Assembly (NCBI RefSeq): GCF_014636275.1
Contig: NZ_BMEB01000001.1
Coordinates: forward strand, 735,468-799,467
Length of the DNA stretch: 64,000 nt
Direction of reading: 5' to 3'
Source: Cellulomonas carbonis
Lineage (GTDB): Bacteria > Actinomycetota > Actinomycetes > Actinomycetales > Cellulomonadaceae
Positions 20,145 through 29,065 of the stretch are shown here, piece after piece (position 1 is the stretch's first letter; each line of letters starts with the position of its first letter). The notes below the pieces were generated by a model. That model was not told the origin of the DNA. It searched no databases and worked only from the letters and a program-made list of their open reading frames with translations. Position numbers and translations under genes: made by a program.

Positions 20145-20399
20145 GAGGAAGGCCCCCGCACCGAGCACGTTGCGAGGGCCTGGAGTCCGAGCGCCATGAC
20201 GACGCCGAGGGCGCCGCAGCACACCTGTGCCACCACGTCCTCCGGACCGGACCCGGCCCCTGTCGTCCCGGAGGACGGTCGGTGCTCGGGTGGGATCAGC
20301 TCCGCTTGTGCACCGAGGCCCACGTCCTGACGGGCCGCGCCCCGTGGGAACCACGGGTCGTGACCCGACCGGGTCGGAGCATCGGTCGGTCAACGGGCA
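20145..20399 (-). promoter_or_regulatory. Structured leader of the infC operon
   Basis: Between the probable -10 and infC lies a long GC-rich leader with three good hairpins: a 9-bp stem pairing 20237-20245 with 20268-20276, a 7-bp stem with a 3-base loop at 20341-20357, and a 5-bp stem at 20362-20375. infC leaders are known sites of autoregulation in several phyla. No T-rich terminator is visible and no known family can be matched by eye. Confidence 0.45.
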
Positions 20400-20405
20400 A
20401 CTGTA
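20400..20405 (-). promoter_or_regulatory. Possible -10 of the infC operon
   Basis: TACAGT on the minus strand is the best TANNNT hexamer in the 390-bp infC/DUF1844 gap. No convincing -35 lies 16-18 bases upstream. If real, the leader is about 290 bases long. Confidence 0.35.
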
Positions 20406-20535
20406 CCACCCGTCGTCGGACCTGGGGATCTGCGTCGAGCCGTGCGGCGACGGGCACGGCACTCAGCCGGCGGGGAGGCCGGAGTGGGGCTCGCGCGCCC
20501 CGCGTCACCCGGCCGTCCGGTGGGATGATCCTCGC

Positions 20536-20967
20536 GTGACCGCATCCTCCCCCGCCCCCGGCCCGGACCACGAGACCGCCACCGGAGCAGCCGAGCCGCA
20601 GGACGACGACCGCGCGACCTCCCGCGGCGTCGTCGAGGCGGTGCGCGACATCGCCGACGTCCCCGCGGTCGCGGTCATCCAGACCGCGGCCGTGCACCTC
20701 ATGAGCGCGGCCGCGGTGAAGTGCGGCCTCGCCGAGGACACCGAGGAGGGCCGCGGCGCCGACCTCGCGGACCTGGACGAGGCACGCAAGCTCATCACGG
20801 CGCTCGCAGGTCTCGTCACGGCGGCGGCCCCGGAGATCGGCAGCCAGCACGCCCGGTCCCTGCGGGACGGCCTCCGGTCGCTCCAGCTCGCGTTCCGGGA
20901 GGCCTCGGCGTACCCGGACGCCCCCGGCGAGGGGCCAGGCGAGCAGCTCACGGGTCCGGTGTCCTGA
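20536..20967 (+). CDS. DUF1844 domain-containing protein
   Basis: 143 residues, unknown function, cytoplasmic. The DUF1844 core spans most of the protein: DIADVPAVAVIQTAAVHLMSAAAVKCG, then ADLDEARKLITALAGLVTAAAPEIG and ARSLRDGLRSLQLAFREAS (each well conserved in actinobacteria). Helical, no signal peptide or membrane segment. The family often neighbours infC, as here. The GTG start (VTASSPAPG) is six bases after GATGAT, a poor -10, so it may be leaderless. The in-frame sequence upstream overlaps the infC leader and is unlikely coding. Confidence 0.85.
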   Translation: MTASSPAPGPDHETATGAAEPQDDDRATSRGVVEAVRDIADVPAVAVIQTAAVHLMSAAAVKCGLAEDTEEGRGADLADLDEARKLITALAGLVTAAAPEIGSQHARSLRDGLRSLQLAFREASAYPDAPGEGPGEQLTGPVS

Positions 20968-21076
20968 CGCTCGCGCACCCGCCCTCCGCCGCGCCGTCGC
21001 CCGGGCCGCGGCCTCGACCGTCACCGCAGCGGCGGCCACGGGCCGGACCGGAGGCACCCCGCCCGGGGGCCGTGCC

Positions 21077-21082
21077 TATCCT
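21077..21082 (+). promoter_or_regulatory. -10 element of the coiled-coil gene, leaderless type
   Basis: TATCCT lies six bases before the ATG at 21089, with no ribosome site between. It would drive the coiled-coil and protease gene pair. Confidence 0.55.
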
Positions 21083-21088
21083 GAACCG

Positions 21089-22099
21089 ATGACCGAGACG
21101 CCGGGGGGCGCGCCGACGCGCGAGCACACGCGCCGGGGCGCGCAGCCGGCGGTGTCCGCCGACGCGCGCCCGTCCGACGGTCGCGAGCCCGCCGAGGCTC
21201 CCACGGCCGACGCCACCTCGACGGACGAGGTGACGCGCGCGCTCCCGGCCGGCGCCCGGCCCGCGGCACCGGGCGGACGCACCGGCGAGCCGTCGGACGG
21301 CGCCCCGGTGCGGGAACCGGTCCGGGAGACCGGGACGTCGGTCCGGCCCGCCGAGCCCCGACCCGAGCGCGATGCCCCGTCGGACGACGACACGCCGCCG
21401 GACCTCCCCACGCCGCCGGTCCCGGGGACCTCGTCCGGCGGCGACGCGCCGTCGGTCCCCGGGACGCCGTCGGGCCCGGGCGCGTCGACGGGCGCAGGCC
21501 TCGCGACCGCCGCGGCCGCCTCAGCCCCGGACACGGACACGGCCACCGCCGACGCCGGGCGGCACCGTCGTCGTCGGCGGCGGTGGCTGCGCGGCGTGGG
21601 CATCGCGACCGTGACCCTCCTCGTGCTGGGCCTCGGCGCCTCGACGGTGTACCTGTACCGCACGACGACGGCGTGGCAGGACCGTGCGGACACCTACCTC
21701 GCGGACGCGCGCGGCATCGGCGGCGAGCTCGCCACGACCCGCGCCGAGCTCGCCGGGACGGAGGCCGAGCTCGAGGGCGTCCGCAGCCAGCTCGCCACGG
21801 CGCAGGCCCGCATCGTCGAGCTCGCGGACGAGAAGGCGCAGCTCGGCGACGACCGCGAGGTCCAGCGTCAGCTCGCCGACTACCAGGAGCGCGTCAGCGA
21901 CGCCGCCGGTCAGGTGGCGCTCGCGCTCGACCAGTGCGTCCAGGGGCAGCAGCAGCTCATCGGCTACCTCGAGAGCACCGTGACCGACGCCGCGCAGTAC
22001 GACCCGGCGGAGCTCGAGCGCTTCCGGACCGACGTCGAGGCGCTCTGCCAGGCGGCCACCGAGGCGAACATCGCGCTGCAGCGGGAGCTGAGCCGATGA
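21089..22099 (+). CDS. Single-pass membrane protein with disordered cytoplasmic tail and coiled coil
   Basis: 336 residues, function unknown. Residues 1 to about 160 are low-complexity, rich in Pro, Ala, Thr, Gly, Ser and Asp. A basic run (RHRRRRRRWLRG) then precedes one hydrophobic segment (VGIATVTLLVLGLGAST) near residues 168-188, so the tail should be cytoplasmic and the rest outside. The outer part has clear heptads (ELATTRAELAGTEAELEG onward), about 80 residues of coiled coil, then a small domain with two cysteines (DQCVQGQQQ and ALCQAATEA) that may form a disulphide. The stop overlaps the protease start (ATGA), so the two probably act together at the cell surface. Confidence 0.75.
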   Translation: MTETPGGAPTREHTRRGAQPAVSADARPSDGREPAEAPTADATSTDEVTRALPAGARPAAPGGRTGEPSDGAPVREPVRETGTSVRPAEPRPERDAPSDDDTPPDLPTPPVPGTSSGGDAPSVPGTPSGPGASTGAGLATAAAASAPDTDTATADAGRHRRRRRRWLRGVGIATVTLLVLGLGASTVYLYRTTTAWQDRADTYLADARGIGGELATTRAELAGTEAELEGVRSQLATAQARIVELADEKAQLGDDREVQRQLADYQERVSDAAGQVALALDQCVQGQQQLIGYLESTVTDAAQYDPAELERFRTDVEALCQAATEANIALQRELSR

Positions 22100-22833
22100 G
22101 CCGCCGCCGGACGGCCGCCGTCGTCGTCGCGGCCGCCGTCGCGCTCGGGGGGTGCGCGGCGCTCGAGGAGGTCCCGATGCCGGGACCCCGCGCGACCGAC
22201 CTCGTGCCGTCCGAGGCGCCCCTCGCGGCACCGGCGGGCTCCGACCAGCTCTCCCCCGACGGCTTCGACGCGGTGCAGCGCATGGCGGTCCGGGTGCGCA
22301 ACGTGGGGTGCGGGACCCTGACGACGGGCTCCGGCTTCGCGATCGACAGCCAGACCCTCATCACCAACCGGCACGTCGTGGCGGACTCGGCCGAGCTGCA
22401 GGTCGCGACCTACGACGGGCGCGACATCGACGTCACGGCGTCGAGCACGGCCGACCTCGCCGACCTCGCGATCGTGCGGACAGCGAAGCCGCTCCCCTCG
22501 TCACCGGTCCTGGCGGACCAGGACCCCGTCCGGGGCGACCCCGTGACCGTCGTCGGCTACCCGCAGGGCGGGGCCCTCACCGTGACCAGCGGCACGGTCA
22601 TCGGCGCGACGACCGACCCGATCAACGAGAACCTCGGCGAGGTGCTCGTCACGGACGCGCCGGTCGAGCCGGGGAGCTCGGGCTCGGCGGCCCTCGACGG
22701 CGAGGGGCGCGTGATCGGCGTCGTGTACGCGAAGAACGCGGCCGGGCAGAGCTTCCTGGTCCCCGTGAGCACGCTGCGCCGTCTGCTGGAGGACACCGAG
22801 GCGTTCGTCGCGACGAGCCCCTGCGCGTCCTGA
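22096..22833 (+). CDS. Trypsin-like serine protease lipoprotein
   Basis: 245 residues. A lipoprotein signal peptide ends in the lipobox ALGGC near residue 20, so the protein is anchored outside the membrane. The chymotrypsin-fold triad is visible: His in LITNRHVVAD, Asp in ADLADLAIV and Ser in VEPGSSGSAALD. There is no PDZ domain, unlike HtrA proteases. Start codon overlaps the stop of the membrane coiled-coil gene (ATGA). This pairing suggests a cell-surface protease with a membrane partner. Substrate unknown. It ends at a 14-bp palindrome before the convergent sseB gene. Confidence 0.85.
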   Translation: MSRRRTAAVVVAAAVALGGCAALEEVPMPGPRATDLVPSEAPLAAPAGSDQLSPDGFDAVQRMAVRVRNVGCGTLTTGSGFAIDSQTLITNRHVVADSAELQVATYDGRDIDVTASSTADLADLAIVRTAKPLPSSPVLADQDPVRGDPVTVVGYPQGGALTVTSGTVIGATTDPINENLGEVLVTDAPVEPGSSGSAALDGEGRVIGVVYAKNAAGQSFLVPVSTLRRLLEDTEAFVATSPCAS

Positions 22834-22847
22834 CCCGACCGGTCGGG
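22834..22847. terminator. Perfect 14-bp palindrome between converging genes
   Basis: CCCGACCGGTCGGG fills the 16-bp gap between the protease and SseB-family stops. Possible bidirectional terminator, though it has no loop sequence or T tract. Confidence 0.4.
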
Positions 22848-22849
22848 CG

Positions 22850-23566
22850 TCAGCCGACGACGCGCAGCTCGACCGAGTCCACACGGGACGCGAACGTCGT
22901 GTCCGCGGCGATCACGCCGCCCACGCGGCGCAGCACGTCGTCGAGCGCGGCCCGGTCCAGGCCTGGGCGCAGCCGCACGACGACGGCCACCTCGGCGCGA
23001 CGGCCCGGGACCGCCTCGGCGGCCACGACGCCGTCCACCTCCCCCACCGCGAGCGTCACCGCGTCCCGCACGTCGCCGGACACCTCGCCGTCGACGACGG
23101 CCGGTCGCCAGGGCGTCCCGGTCGCGAGCGCGACCACGGCGGGACGGGGCACCACGAGGGTGTTCGGACCCGCCGGGTCGAGCACGAGGAGCTCCCACCC
23201 CTCCTGGAGCGCCGACGCCGCCGCGCGGGGGCCCTCGGCCGGGACCGGCCGGGCGTCGCCGCTCCAGGCCGTGAGCGCGCCCGCACCGGAGAACACCGGG
23301 AGCGCGGTCCGGCCGTCCGGCGCGCGCAGCGCCACGACGCCCGCGGACGCCTCCTTGTCGACGTGCAGCCCGCCCGCGCCCGTCCCGGACTGCTCGAGCC
23401 GTGCGACGACGGGCACCAGGACGCGCACCGTGCGCAGCGCCTCGACGACGTCCGCGACCGTCCCACGCCCCGTGCGGACCGCCTCGACGGCCGCGACCAG
23501 CGCGGGGTCGGGCGACCCGTCGTCGTCCGCGAAGGCCGACGTCGGCGGCAGCGCGCGACCGGTCAC
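22850..23566 (-). CDS. SseB family protein
   Basis: 238 residues with the SseB N-terminal domain pattern: [19 protein letters not shown] helix, [32 protein letters not shown], and [21 protein letters not shown]. Families with this domain have no settled function in actinobacteria (the name comes from enterobacterial enhanced-serine-sensitivity genes). The C-terminal third ([23 protein letters not shown]) resembles a separate alpha/beta subdomain. GTG start in a GTGA overlap with priA, so it belongs to the histidine operon transcript, where relatives also place it. Confidence 0.8.
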   Translation of the reverse strand: MTGRALPPTSAFADDDGSPDPALVAAVEAVRTGRGTVADVVEALRTVRVLVPVVARLEQSGTGAGGLHVDKEASAGVVALRAPDGRTALPVFSGAGALTAWSGDARPVPAEGPRAAASALQEGWELLVLDPAGPNTLVVPRPAVVALATGTPWRPAVVDGEVSGDVRDAVTLAVGEVDGVVAAEAVPGRRAEVAVVVRLRPGLDRAALDDVLRRVGGVIAADTTFASRVDSVELRVVG

Positions 23567-24312
23567 GGGCGACCCGCGACGTCCAGCGCCTCGGGGAGCG
23601 TGAAGGCGCCGGCGTACAGCGCCTTGCCGACGATGGCGCCCTCGACCCCCACGGGCACGAGCCCGCGCAGGACCGCGAGGTCGTCGAGGCTCGAGATTCC
23701 GCCGGAGGCGACCACGGGCGCCCCGGTCCGCGCGCACACGTCGCGCAGGAGGTCGACGTTCGGACCGCGGAGGGTGCCGTCCTTGGTCACGTCGGTGACG
23801 ACGTACCGCGAGCACCCCGCCCGGTCGAGCCGCTCGAGGACCTCCCAGAGGTCCCCTCCCTCCTGCGTCCAGCCGCGCGCGGCGAGCGTCGTGCCCCGCA
23901 CGTCCAGACCCACCGCGACCGCGTCACCGTGCTCCGCGATCACGCGCGCGGTCCACTCCGGGTCCTCGAGGGCGGCCGTCCCCAGGTTGACCCGTGCGCA
24001 GCCCGTCGCGAGAGCGCGCGCGAGCGACTCGTCGTCGCGGATCCCGCCCGAGAGCTCGACCTTGACGTCGAGCGCCGCCACGACGCCCGCGAGCAGCTCG
24101 GCGTTCGAGCCGCGCCCGAACGCCGCGTCGAGGTCGACGAGATGGATCCACTCCGCGCCGCCCGTCTGCCAGTCGAGGGCGGCCTGCATGGGGCTGCCGT
24201 AGGACGTCTCCGAGCCGGCCTCGCCCTGGACGAGGCGGACCGCCTGCCCGTCCGCGACGTCGACGGCAGGCAGGAGCTCGAGCCGGGGCGTCCCGGCCGG
24301 GGTGGTGGTCAT
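23563..24312 (-). CDS. priA: Phosphoribosyl isomerase A (HisA / probable dual HisA-TrpF)
   Basis: TIM-barrel isomerase of histidine biosynthesis, 249 residues. Catalytic aspartate in [15 protein letters not shown], second in [13 protein letters not shown], with phosphate loops [13 protein letters not shown] and [13 protein letters not shown]. Actinobacterial HisA proteins are commonly PriA, which also does the TrpF step; that is inferred from taxonomy and would need absence of trpF in the genome. ATG start eight bases after hisH. Confidence 0.93.
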   Translation of the reverse strand: MTTTPAGTPRLELLPAVDVADGQAVRLVQGEAGSETSYGSPMQAALDWQTGGAEWIHLVDLDAAFGRGSNAELLAGVVAALDVKVELSGGIRDDESLARALATGCARVNLGTAALEDPEWTARVIAEHGDAVAVGLDVRGTTLAARGWTQEGGDLWEVLERLDRAGCSRYVVTDVTKDGTLRGPNVDLLRDVCARTGAPVVASGGISSLDDLAVLRGLVPVGVEGAIVGKALYAGAFTLPEALDVAGRP

Positions 24313-24320
24313 GCGGGAGG

Positions 24321-24962
24321 TCAACGTCCTTCCAGGCTGGAGACCCAGTTCTCGAGCAGGTGGGCACCTGCGTCCCCGGACTTCTCGGGGTGGAACTGGG
24401 TCGCGGAGAGCGGGCCGTTCTCCACGGCGGCGACGAACCGGCCGCCGTGGTCGGCCCAGGTGACGCGCGGCGGCGTGAACCGGCCACCGCCGAGCGGCGC
24501 GAACGACCGCGCGGCGTAGGAGTGCACGAAGTAGAAGTACTCGTCCTCGATGCCGGCGAACAGCGTCGACCCCTCGGGCACGTCGACCGTCGACCAGCCC
24601 ATGTGCGGGACCACGGGGGCCTCGAGCCGGTCGACGACGCCGGGCCACTCACCGAGGCCCTCGGTCCCGACGCCGTGCTCCTCGCCGCGCTCGAACATCA
24701 CCTGCATGCCGACGCAGATGCCCAGGACCGGCCGCCCGCCGGCGAGCCGCCGGTCGACGATCTGGTCACCGCGCACCGCCCGCAGGCCGTCCATGACGGC
24801 CGCGAACGCACCGACGCCCGGGACCACGAGGCCGTCCGCCTCGGCGGCGGCGACCGGGTCCGAGGTGAGCTCGACGTCGGCCCCCACGCGCTCGAGCGCG
24901 CGCACCGCCGAGCGGACGTTGCCGAAGCCGTAGTCGAGCACCACGACGCGAGGGGATGTCAC
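24321..24962 (-). CDS. hisH: Imidazole glycerol phosphate synthase, glutaminase subunit
   Basis: Class I glutamine amidotransferase, 213 residues. Catalytic triad visible: Cys in [11 protein letters not shown], His and Glu in TQFHPEKSG. Supplies ammonia to HisF, which is not in this window. GTG start ([12 protein letters not shown]) six bases after a TAGACT -10, so this gene begins a second his transcript and is probably leaderless. Confidence 0.96.
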   Translation of the reverse strand: MTSPRVVVLDYGFGNVRSAVRALERVGADVELTSDPVAAAEADGLVVPGVGAFAAVMDGLRAVRGDQIVDRRLAGGRPVLGICVGMQVMFERGEEHGVGTEGLGEWPGVVDRLEAPVVPHMGWSTVDVPEGSTLFAGIEDEYFYFVHSYAARSFAPLGGGRFTPPRVTWADHGGRFVAAVENGPLSATQFHPEKSGDAGAHLLENWVSSLEGR

Positions 24963-24968
24963 CCGGGG

Positions 24969-24974
24969 AGTCTA
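24969..24974 (-). promoter_or_regulatory. -10 element of hisH, leaderless type
   Basis: TAGACT on the minus strand, six bases before the GTG start of hisH. It lies in the roughly 100-bp gap after the unknown his-operon gene. Confidence 0.55.
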
Positions 24975-25065
24975 CAAAGCGGTGCCCGGGGGTCCCGGCG
25001 TCGTCCACGGCCGACCGACCCGGCGTGCGTCAGCGGTCGCGACGCTCGTCAGCCCGTGGCGCCCG

Positions 25066-25518
25066 TCAGCCCTTGCGGCGCGCGCGGGCCGCCGACGCGA
25101 GGAGCCGGACCGCCTTCCATCGCGAGACGCCGACCGACGTCGTCGCCTCGCCGAGGCCGTCGGCGGCCGACCGCCCGAGCAGGAAGGCCTCGACCTGGGG
25201 CGGCGCGCCGTCGAGCACGAGGGCGGGCGACAGCACGTCGCCCGCCTCGCCACGGCTCCAGCGCGACGCGGCGATGCGCCCGTCGCGCTGGACGAGGAGC
25301 AGCACCATGGCGTCCGCGAGCACCTGCGAGACCGCCGCCGCCGCGGTGTCGGGGGCGTCACCCGCCGTCTCGTGCAGCACCGCGAGCGCCCCGACGGGCG
25401 ACGCGAACGCGTCAGCGGCGACCTTGCCGACGGCGCAGGCTGCCGCCAGCGCCTCGGGGTGGGCGACCTGGGTGAGGAGCACCGCGCGGGGGGCGAGGCC
25501 GCCGGGCGCGTCGCTCAC
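25066..25518 (-). CDS. Uncharacterised protein of the histidine operon
   Basis: 150 residues, not recognised. It begins with a helical half ([40 protein letters not shown]), then strands [22 protein letters not shown] and [22 protein letters not shown], and a basic end (AARARRKG). No signal, no membrane segment, no motif of a known enzyme. GTG start in a GTGA overlap with hisB, so it is translated with hisC-hisB. I recall similar genes at this place in related Micrococcales, which would suggest a conserved accessory role, but this is from memory. Confidence 0.7.
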   Translation of the reverse strand: MSDAPGGLAPRAVLLTQVAHPEALAAACAVGKVAADAFASPVGALAVLHETAGDAPDTAAAAVSQVLADAMVLLLVQRDGRIAASRWSRGEAGDVLSPALVLDGAPPQVEAFLLGRSAADGLGEATTSVGVSRWKAVRLLASAARARRKG

Positions 25519-26126
25519 AGCGCGCCCTTGGTCGACGGCACTCCCTCGACGCGCGGGTCGGGTGCGACGGCCGCACGCAGGGCCCTCGCCAGAGCCTTGA
25601 ACTGCGCCTCCACGACGTGGTGCGGGTCGCGTCCCGCGAGGACCCGCATGTGGATGCAGATCCCCGCGTGGTGCGCGATGGACTCCAGGACGTGGCGCGT
25701 GAGGGACCCCGTGAAGTGGCCGCCGATGAGGTGGTACTCCTGCCCCGCGGGCTCACCCGAGTGCACCAGGTACGGCCGGCCGGACACGTCGACGACCGCC
25801 TGGGCGAGCGCCTCGTCGAGCGGCACGAGCGCGTCGCCGAAGCGCGCGATGCCGACCTTGTCGCCGAGCGCCTGGCGCAGCGCCTCCCCCAGCACGATCG
25901 CGACGTCCTCGACGGTGTGGTGCGCGTCGATGTGCGTGTCACCGGTCGCGCGCACGGTCAGGTCGACGAGCGAGTGCTTGCCGAGCGCCGTGAGCATGTG
26001 GTCGTAGAACGGCACCGACGTCGAGATGTCGGTGCGTCCGGTCCCGTCGAGGTCGAGCTCGACGAGGACGGTCGACTCGGACGTGCTCCGCTCGATGCGG
26101 GCCGTCCGGGCGGGCGTCGGGTTCAC
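25515..26126 (-). CDS. hisB: Imidazoleglycerol-phosphate dehydratase
   Basis: 203 residues, the monofunctional dehydratase without a phosphatase domain. Metal-binding histidine motifs: [30 protein letters not shown], and [11 protein letters not shown] plus [15 protein letters not shown] start overlapping the hisC stop (GTGA). Confidence 0.97.
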   Translation of the reverse strand: MNPTPARTARIERSTSESTVLVELDLDGTGRTDISTSVPFYDHMLTALGKHSLVDLTVRATGDTHIDAHHTVEDVAIVLGEALRQALGDKVGIARFGDALVPLDEALAQAVVDVSGRPYLVHSGEPAGQEYHLIGGHFTGSLTRHVLESIAHHAGICIHMRVLAGRDPHHVVEAQFKALARALRAAVAPDPRVEGVPSTKGAL

Positions 26127-27241
26127 AGCTGGGCCACCTCCACCAGGGCGGCGCGGAACGCCGCCATCTCCTCCGGTGTGCCGATCGACACCCGGAGCCA
26201 CCCCCGCGGTCCGGTCTCCCGGATCAGGACGCCGCGGTCGAGCAGACCCTGCCAGACGGCGTGCCGGTCGTCGAACGTCCCGAACAGCACGAAGTTCGCG
26301 TCGCTGTCGGCCACCGTCAGGCCACGCGACCGCAGCCAGGCGACGGTCGCGTCCCGTTCGTCGCGCAGCGAGCCCACCTGGGCCATGAGGGCCGCGGAGT
26401 GCGCGAGGGCCGCGCGCGCGACCGCCTGCGTGACCGCCGAGAGGTGGTAGGGCAGGCGCACGACGCGCAGCGCGTCGACGAGCGACCGGTCGGCGACCAG
26501 GTAGCCGACCCGTGCGCCGGCCAGCCCGAACGCCTTGGACATCGTCCGGCTCACGGCGAGCGACGGGTGCCGCTCGAGGAGCTCCAGCGCGGACGGGGTG
26601 CCCGCGCGGCGGAACTCGCCGTAGGCCTCGTCGACGACGACGACGCAGCCTCCCGCGACGCCGTCGGCGGCATCGAGGACCTCCTCGACCTCGTCCAGGG
26701 GCAGGGCCGTCCCCGTCGGGTTGTTGGGGCTCGCCAGCAGGATCACCGAGGGCTGGTGCTCGGCGACCTGCGCGCGGACGTGCTCGAGGTCCAGCGTGAA
26801 GTCGTCCGCACGCCGTCCCGCGACCCACCGCGTCGAGGTGTCGCGCGCGTACTCGGGGTACATCGAGTAGGTCGGCGCGAACGACAGGGCCGTGCGCCCG
26901 GGTCCGCCGAAGGCCTGGAGCAGGTGCAGCATGACCTCGTTCGAGCCGTTCGCGGCCCAGACCTGGTCGGGCCGGGGACGCACGCCCGACTCGACCCCGA
27001 GGTAGGTGGCGAGATCCGCGCGCAGCGCGGCGAAGTCCCGGTCGGGGTACCGGTTGAGCCCTCGCGCGGCGTCGGCCACCGCCGCCGCGATCTCCGCGAC
27101 GACCGCGTCCGACGGGGGGTACGGGTTCTCGTTGACGTTGAGCAGCACCGGCACGTCGAGCTGCGGCGCGCCGTACGGCTCGAGGCCGCGCAGCTCGTCG
27201 CGCAGCGGCAGTCGGGAGGCGGCCGGGAGCGGGGCTGTCAC
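26123..27241 (-). CDS. hisC: Histidinol-phosphate aminotransferase
   Basis: Class I/II PLP enzyme, 372 residues. [15 protein letters not shown] at the N-terminus, [12 protein letters not shown] and the PLP lysine in [17 protein letters not shown] are diagnostic. GTG start seven bases after a TACCAT -10, so it opens the hisC-hisB-unknown transcript and looks leaderless. In related species it normally follows hisD; here hisD lies 4 kb away. Confidence 0.95.
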   Translation of the reverse strand: MTAPLPAASRLPLRDELRGLEPYGAPQLDVPVLLNVNENPYPPSDAVVAEIAAAVADAARGLNRYPDRDFAALRADLATYLGVESGVRPRPDQVWAANGSNEVMLHLLQAFGGPGRTALSFAPTYSMYPEYARDTSTRWVAGRRADDFTLDLEHVRAQVAEHQPSVILLASPNNPTGTALPLDEVEEVLDAADGVAGGCVVVVDEAYGEFRRAGTPSALELLERHPSLAVSRTMSKAFGLAGARVGYLVADRSLVDALRVVRLPYHLSAVTQAVARAALAHSAALMAQVGSLRDERDATVAWLRSRGLTVADSDANFVLFGTFDDRHAVWQGLLDRGVLIRETGPRGWLRVSIGTPEEMAAFRAALVEVAQL

Positions 27242-27248
27242 GGCCCCG

Positions 27249-27254
27249 ATGGTA
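27249..27254 (-). promoter_or_regulatory. -10 element of hisC, leaderless type
   Basis: TACCAT on the minus strand, seven bases before the GTG start. The same hexamer occurs at the same place before hisD (32615-32620). Confidence 0.55.
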
Positions 27255-27294
27255 GCGACGGCGTGCTGCCGCGGTCGGCGACGTCCGAGGGGCG

Positions 27295-27927
27295 TCAGGC
27301 GGCCAGGTGCAGGACCCGGCGCCCGTCCTCGCGCACGAAGCCGACGGTCTCCAGGTACCGCTCGGAGCTCGTCATGCCCGGGGACGCGACGACCGTGCGC
27401 GTCCCGAGGTCCGCGAACGGACCGTCGGGTCGGAACACGAACTCGCCCGGCGTGAAGTCGCGGTAGGGCGGCAGGACGTAGTCGAGGACGACCTGCTGCT
27501 CGTCGGGCCGGTCACCGGTGCGCGTGAGGACGACGCCGACGACCTGGTCGCCGGTCGTGACGACGAACGCGTGCTCGGCGTCGCGGACGGGGTCGTCCGC
27601 GGGCAGCTCGGGGTTGAACGTCGCGATGTCCCGGCGGTGGCGGTCCAGGAGGCGGCGCAGGAACGGCTCGGCGACGCCCATGACGACGGCCTCGTACGCG
27701 CGCGCGTCGTGACGCTCGCGCAGCAGGCGCGCCATGACCCAGAGGTTGATGCCGACCAGGACGACGTTCATCGCGACCATGGGCCACACGCCGACCACGG
27801 CGTTGTACCCGATCAGCACCGCGCACGAGATCGTGTTGAGGACGCGGAACCGCATGACGCGGGTCTGCAGCAGCGAGATGACGAGCACGGCCGAGCCGAG
27901 CCAGCCGACGGCGTCGACGACGTCCAC
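27295..27927 (-). CDS. YgjV-like membrane protein with a GNAT-like C-terminal domain
   Basis: 210 residues. Residues 1 to about 72 hold three hydrophobic segments ([50 protein letters not shown]) with the YgjV-family pattern, including the [10 protein letters not shown] link. The remaining 135 residues are soluble and look like a degenerate acetyltransferase: [29 protein letters not shown] and the ending [15 protein letters not shown]. The acetyl-CoA loop Q/R-x-x-G-x-G/A is not evident, so binding may be lost. GTG start with GGAAGGAG upstream. Function unknown. Confidence 0.7.
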   Translation of the reverse strand: MDVVDAVGWLGSAVLVISLLQTRVMRFRVLNTISCAVLIGYNAVVGVWPMVAMNVVLVGINLWVMARLLRERHDARAYEAVVMGVAEPFLRRLLDRHRRDIATFNPELPADDPVRDAEHAFVVTTGDQVVGVVLTRTGDRPDEQQVVLDYVLPPYRDFTPGEFVFRPDGPFADLGTRTVVASPGMTSSERYLETVGFVREDGRRVLHLAA

Positions 27928-28008
27928 CAGGGTCTCCTTCCGGGTGTGCGCCCTCGCGCACCGACGCGTGATCCTACGGCCGCCTCGCCCCCACCGGCGG
28001 GACCACGG

Positions 28009-28980
28009 TCAGGGTGCGCCGACCGCCTCGCGCAGCCACGCGAGCACCACGTCGCCCACGACCGACGGGTCGAGCACCTCGAGGTGGTCGACGCCGGGCA
28101 GCACCTCGACGGCGGTGTCGTGCCCGCCCGCACGGAGCGCGTCCGCGAGCCCGAGCGTGGACGACGGAGGGACGACGCGGTCGTCGGCGCCGTGCACGAG
28201 CAGGACCGGCAGCTCCGGCCGCAGGGCCGCGTGCCGCAGCGGGTCGGCCGCGGCCCACGCGGCGGGGTCCTCGTCCGGTGGGAGCGGGAGCAGGTCGTAC
28301 GCGAAGCGCTCCGCGCGGACGAGGTCGTACGGCCCTGCCAGCCCGACCACAGCGTCGGCGTCGCGCGCCTCGTGCGGGCACGGCTCCGCCTCGGGCGTGC
28401 CGGGGCGGGGTGTCGGGCTGGGTGTCGAGCGGGGTGTCGCCGTCGGTTCGAGCGGTCCCGGCGCGCCGTCGAGGCCGACCAGGACGGCGAGGTGCGCGCC
28501 CGCGGAGTGGCCGAGGACCGTGACCGGGACGTCGGGCACGGCCGTCGCGGCGAAACCGACCGCGCACGCCACGTCGTTCGCCGGGACCGGGAAGTGGTCG
28601 CCCGTCGAGGACGTCCCGTACGTGATGGTCACCGTCGCGACCGCCGCCGCGGCGAGGTGCTCGGCGAGCGGCCGCAGGCCGGTCGGGTCCGCGGTGCGCC
28701 AGCCCCCGCCGGGGACGAGGACGACGACGGCGCGCGCGCCGGCGGGCACCTCGACGCGTGCGCCTCGGCCGGGACGGTACTCGGTCCAGCCGCCCGGCGA
28801 GGTGGCGCCCGTGCCCGCGGGCGCCGGCTCCGTCGGCCCGGCCGGGTCGTCGGCGGTCGCGGCCGCACCGGGCGGCGGCTCGGCACGGGGGTCGGAGGTG
28901 CACGCGCCGGCGCTCAGCACCACGGCGACCGCGACGGCGCGCAGGGTCGCTGCTCGTCCGCTCCTGCGTCGAGGTCGCAC
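28009..28980 (-). CDS. Alpha/beta hydrolase, predicted lipoprotein
   Basis: 323 residues. A basic N-terminus and hydrophobic run end in the lipobox LSAGAC near residue 26. Oxyanion-type loop VLVPGGGWR, nucleophile serine in VLGHSAGAHLA, acid in VHGADDRVVP and histidine in GVDHLEVLD make a complete esterase triad, closest in style to the BD-FAE/esterase group. A Pro/Thr-rich insertion (about 30 residues) interrupts the fold after the nucleophile. The 20-40 residues after the lipidated cysteine form a Pro/Ala/Gly linker. GTG start; divergent from the RecQ gene 85 bp away. Substrate unknown. Confidence 0.8.
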   Translation of the reverse strand: MRPRRRSGRAATLRAVAVAVVLSAGACTSDPRAEPPPGAAATADDPAGPTEPAPAGTGATSPGGWTEYRPGRGARVEVPAGARAVVVLVPGGGWRTADPTGLRPLAEHLAAAAVATVTITYGTSSTGDHFPVPANDVACAVGFAATAVPDVPVTVLGHSAGAHLAVLVGLDGAPGPLEPTATPRSTPSPTPRPGTPEAEPCPHEARDADAVVGLAGPYDLVRAERFAYDLLPLPPDEDPAAWAAADPLRHAALRPELPVLLVHGADDRVVPPSSTLGLADALRAGGHDTAVEVLPGVDHLEVLDPSVVGDVVLAWLREAVGAP

Positions 28981-29065
28981 ACGGCCACTGTGCCAGCCCG
29001 GACGGGAGCGCAGGGGCAGACGGCCGGGGCGGGACGTGTCAGGCCCGGCTGGCACACTCGCCCGG
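28981..29065. promoter_or_regulatory. Divergent promoter region, hydrolase / RecQ
   Basis: Both genes have CACANT hexamers at leaderless spacing: CACAGT (minus, 28987-28992) six bases before the hydrolase GTG, and CACACT (plus, 29053-29058) seven bases before the RecQ GTG. These are weaker than TANNNT, so the promoters are tentative. Confidence 0.3.

Noticed and set aside
27734..29065. 444-codon in-frame extension upstream of RecQ
   Set aside because: It lies opposite the YgjV-like and hydrolase genes and shows Ser/Arg/Pro composition without conservation; RecQ motifs start soon after the GTG at 29066.
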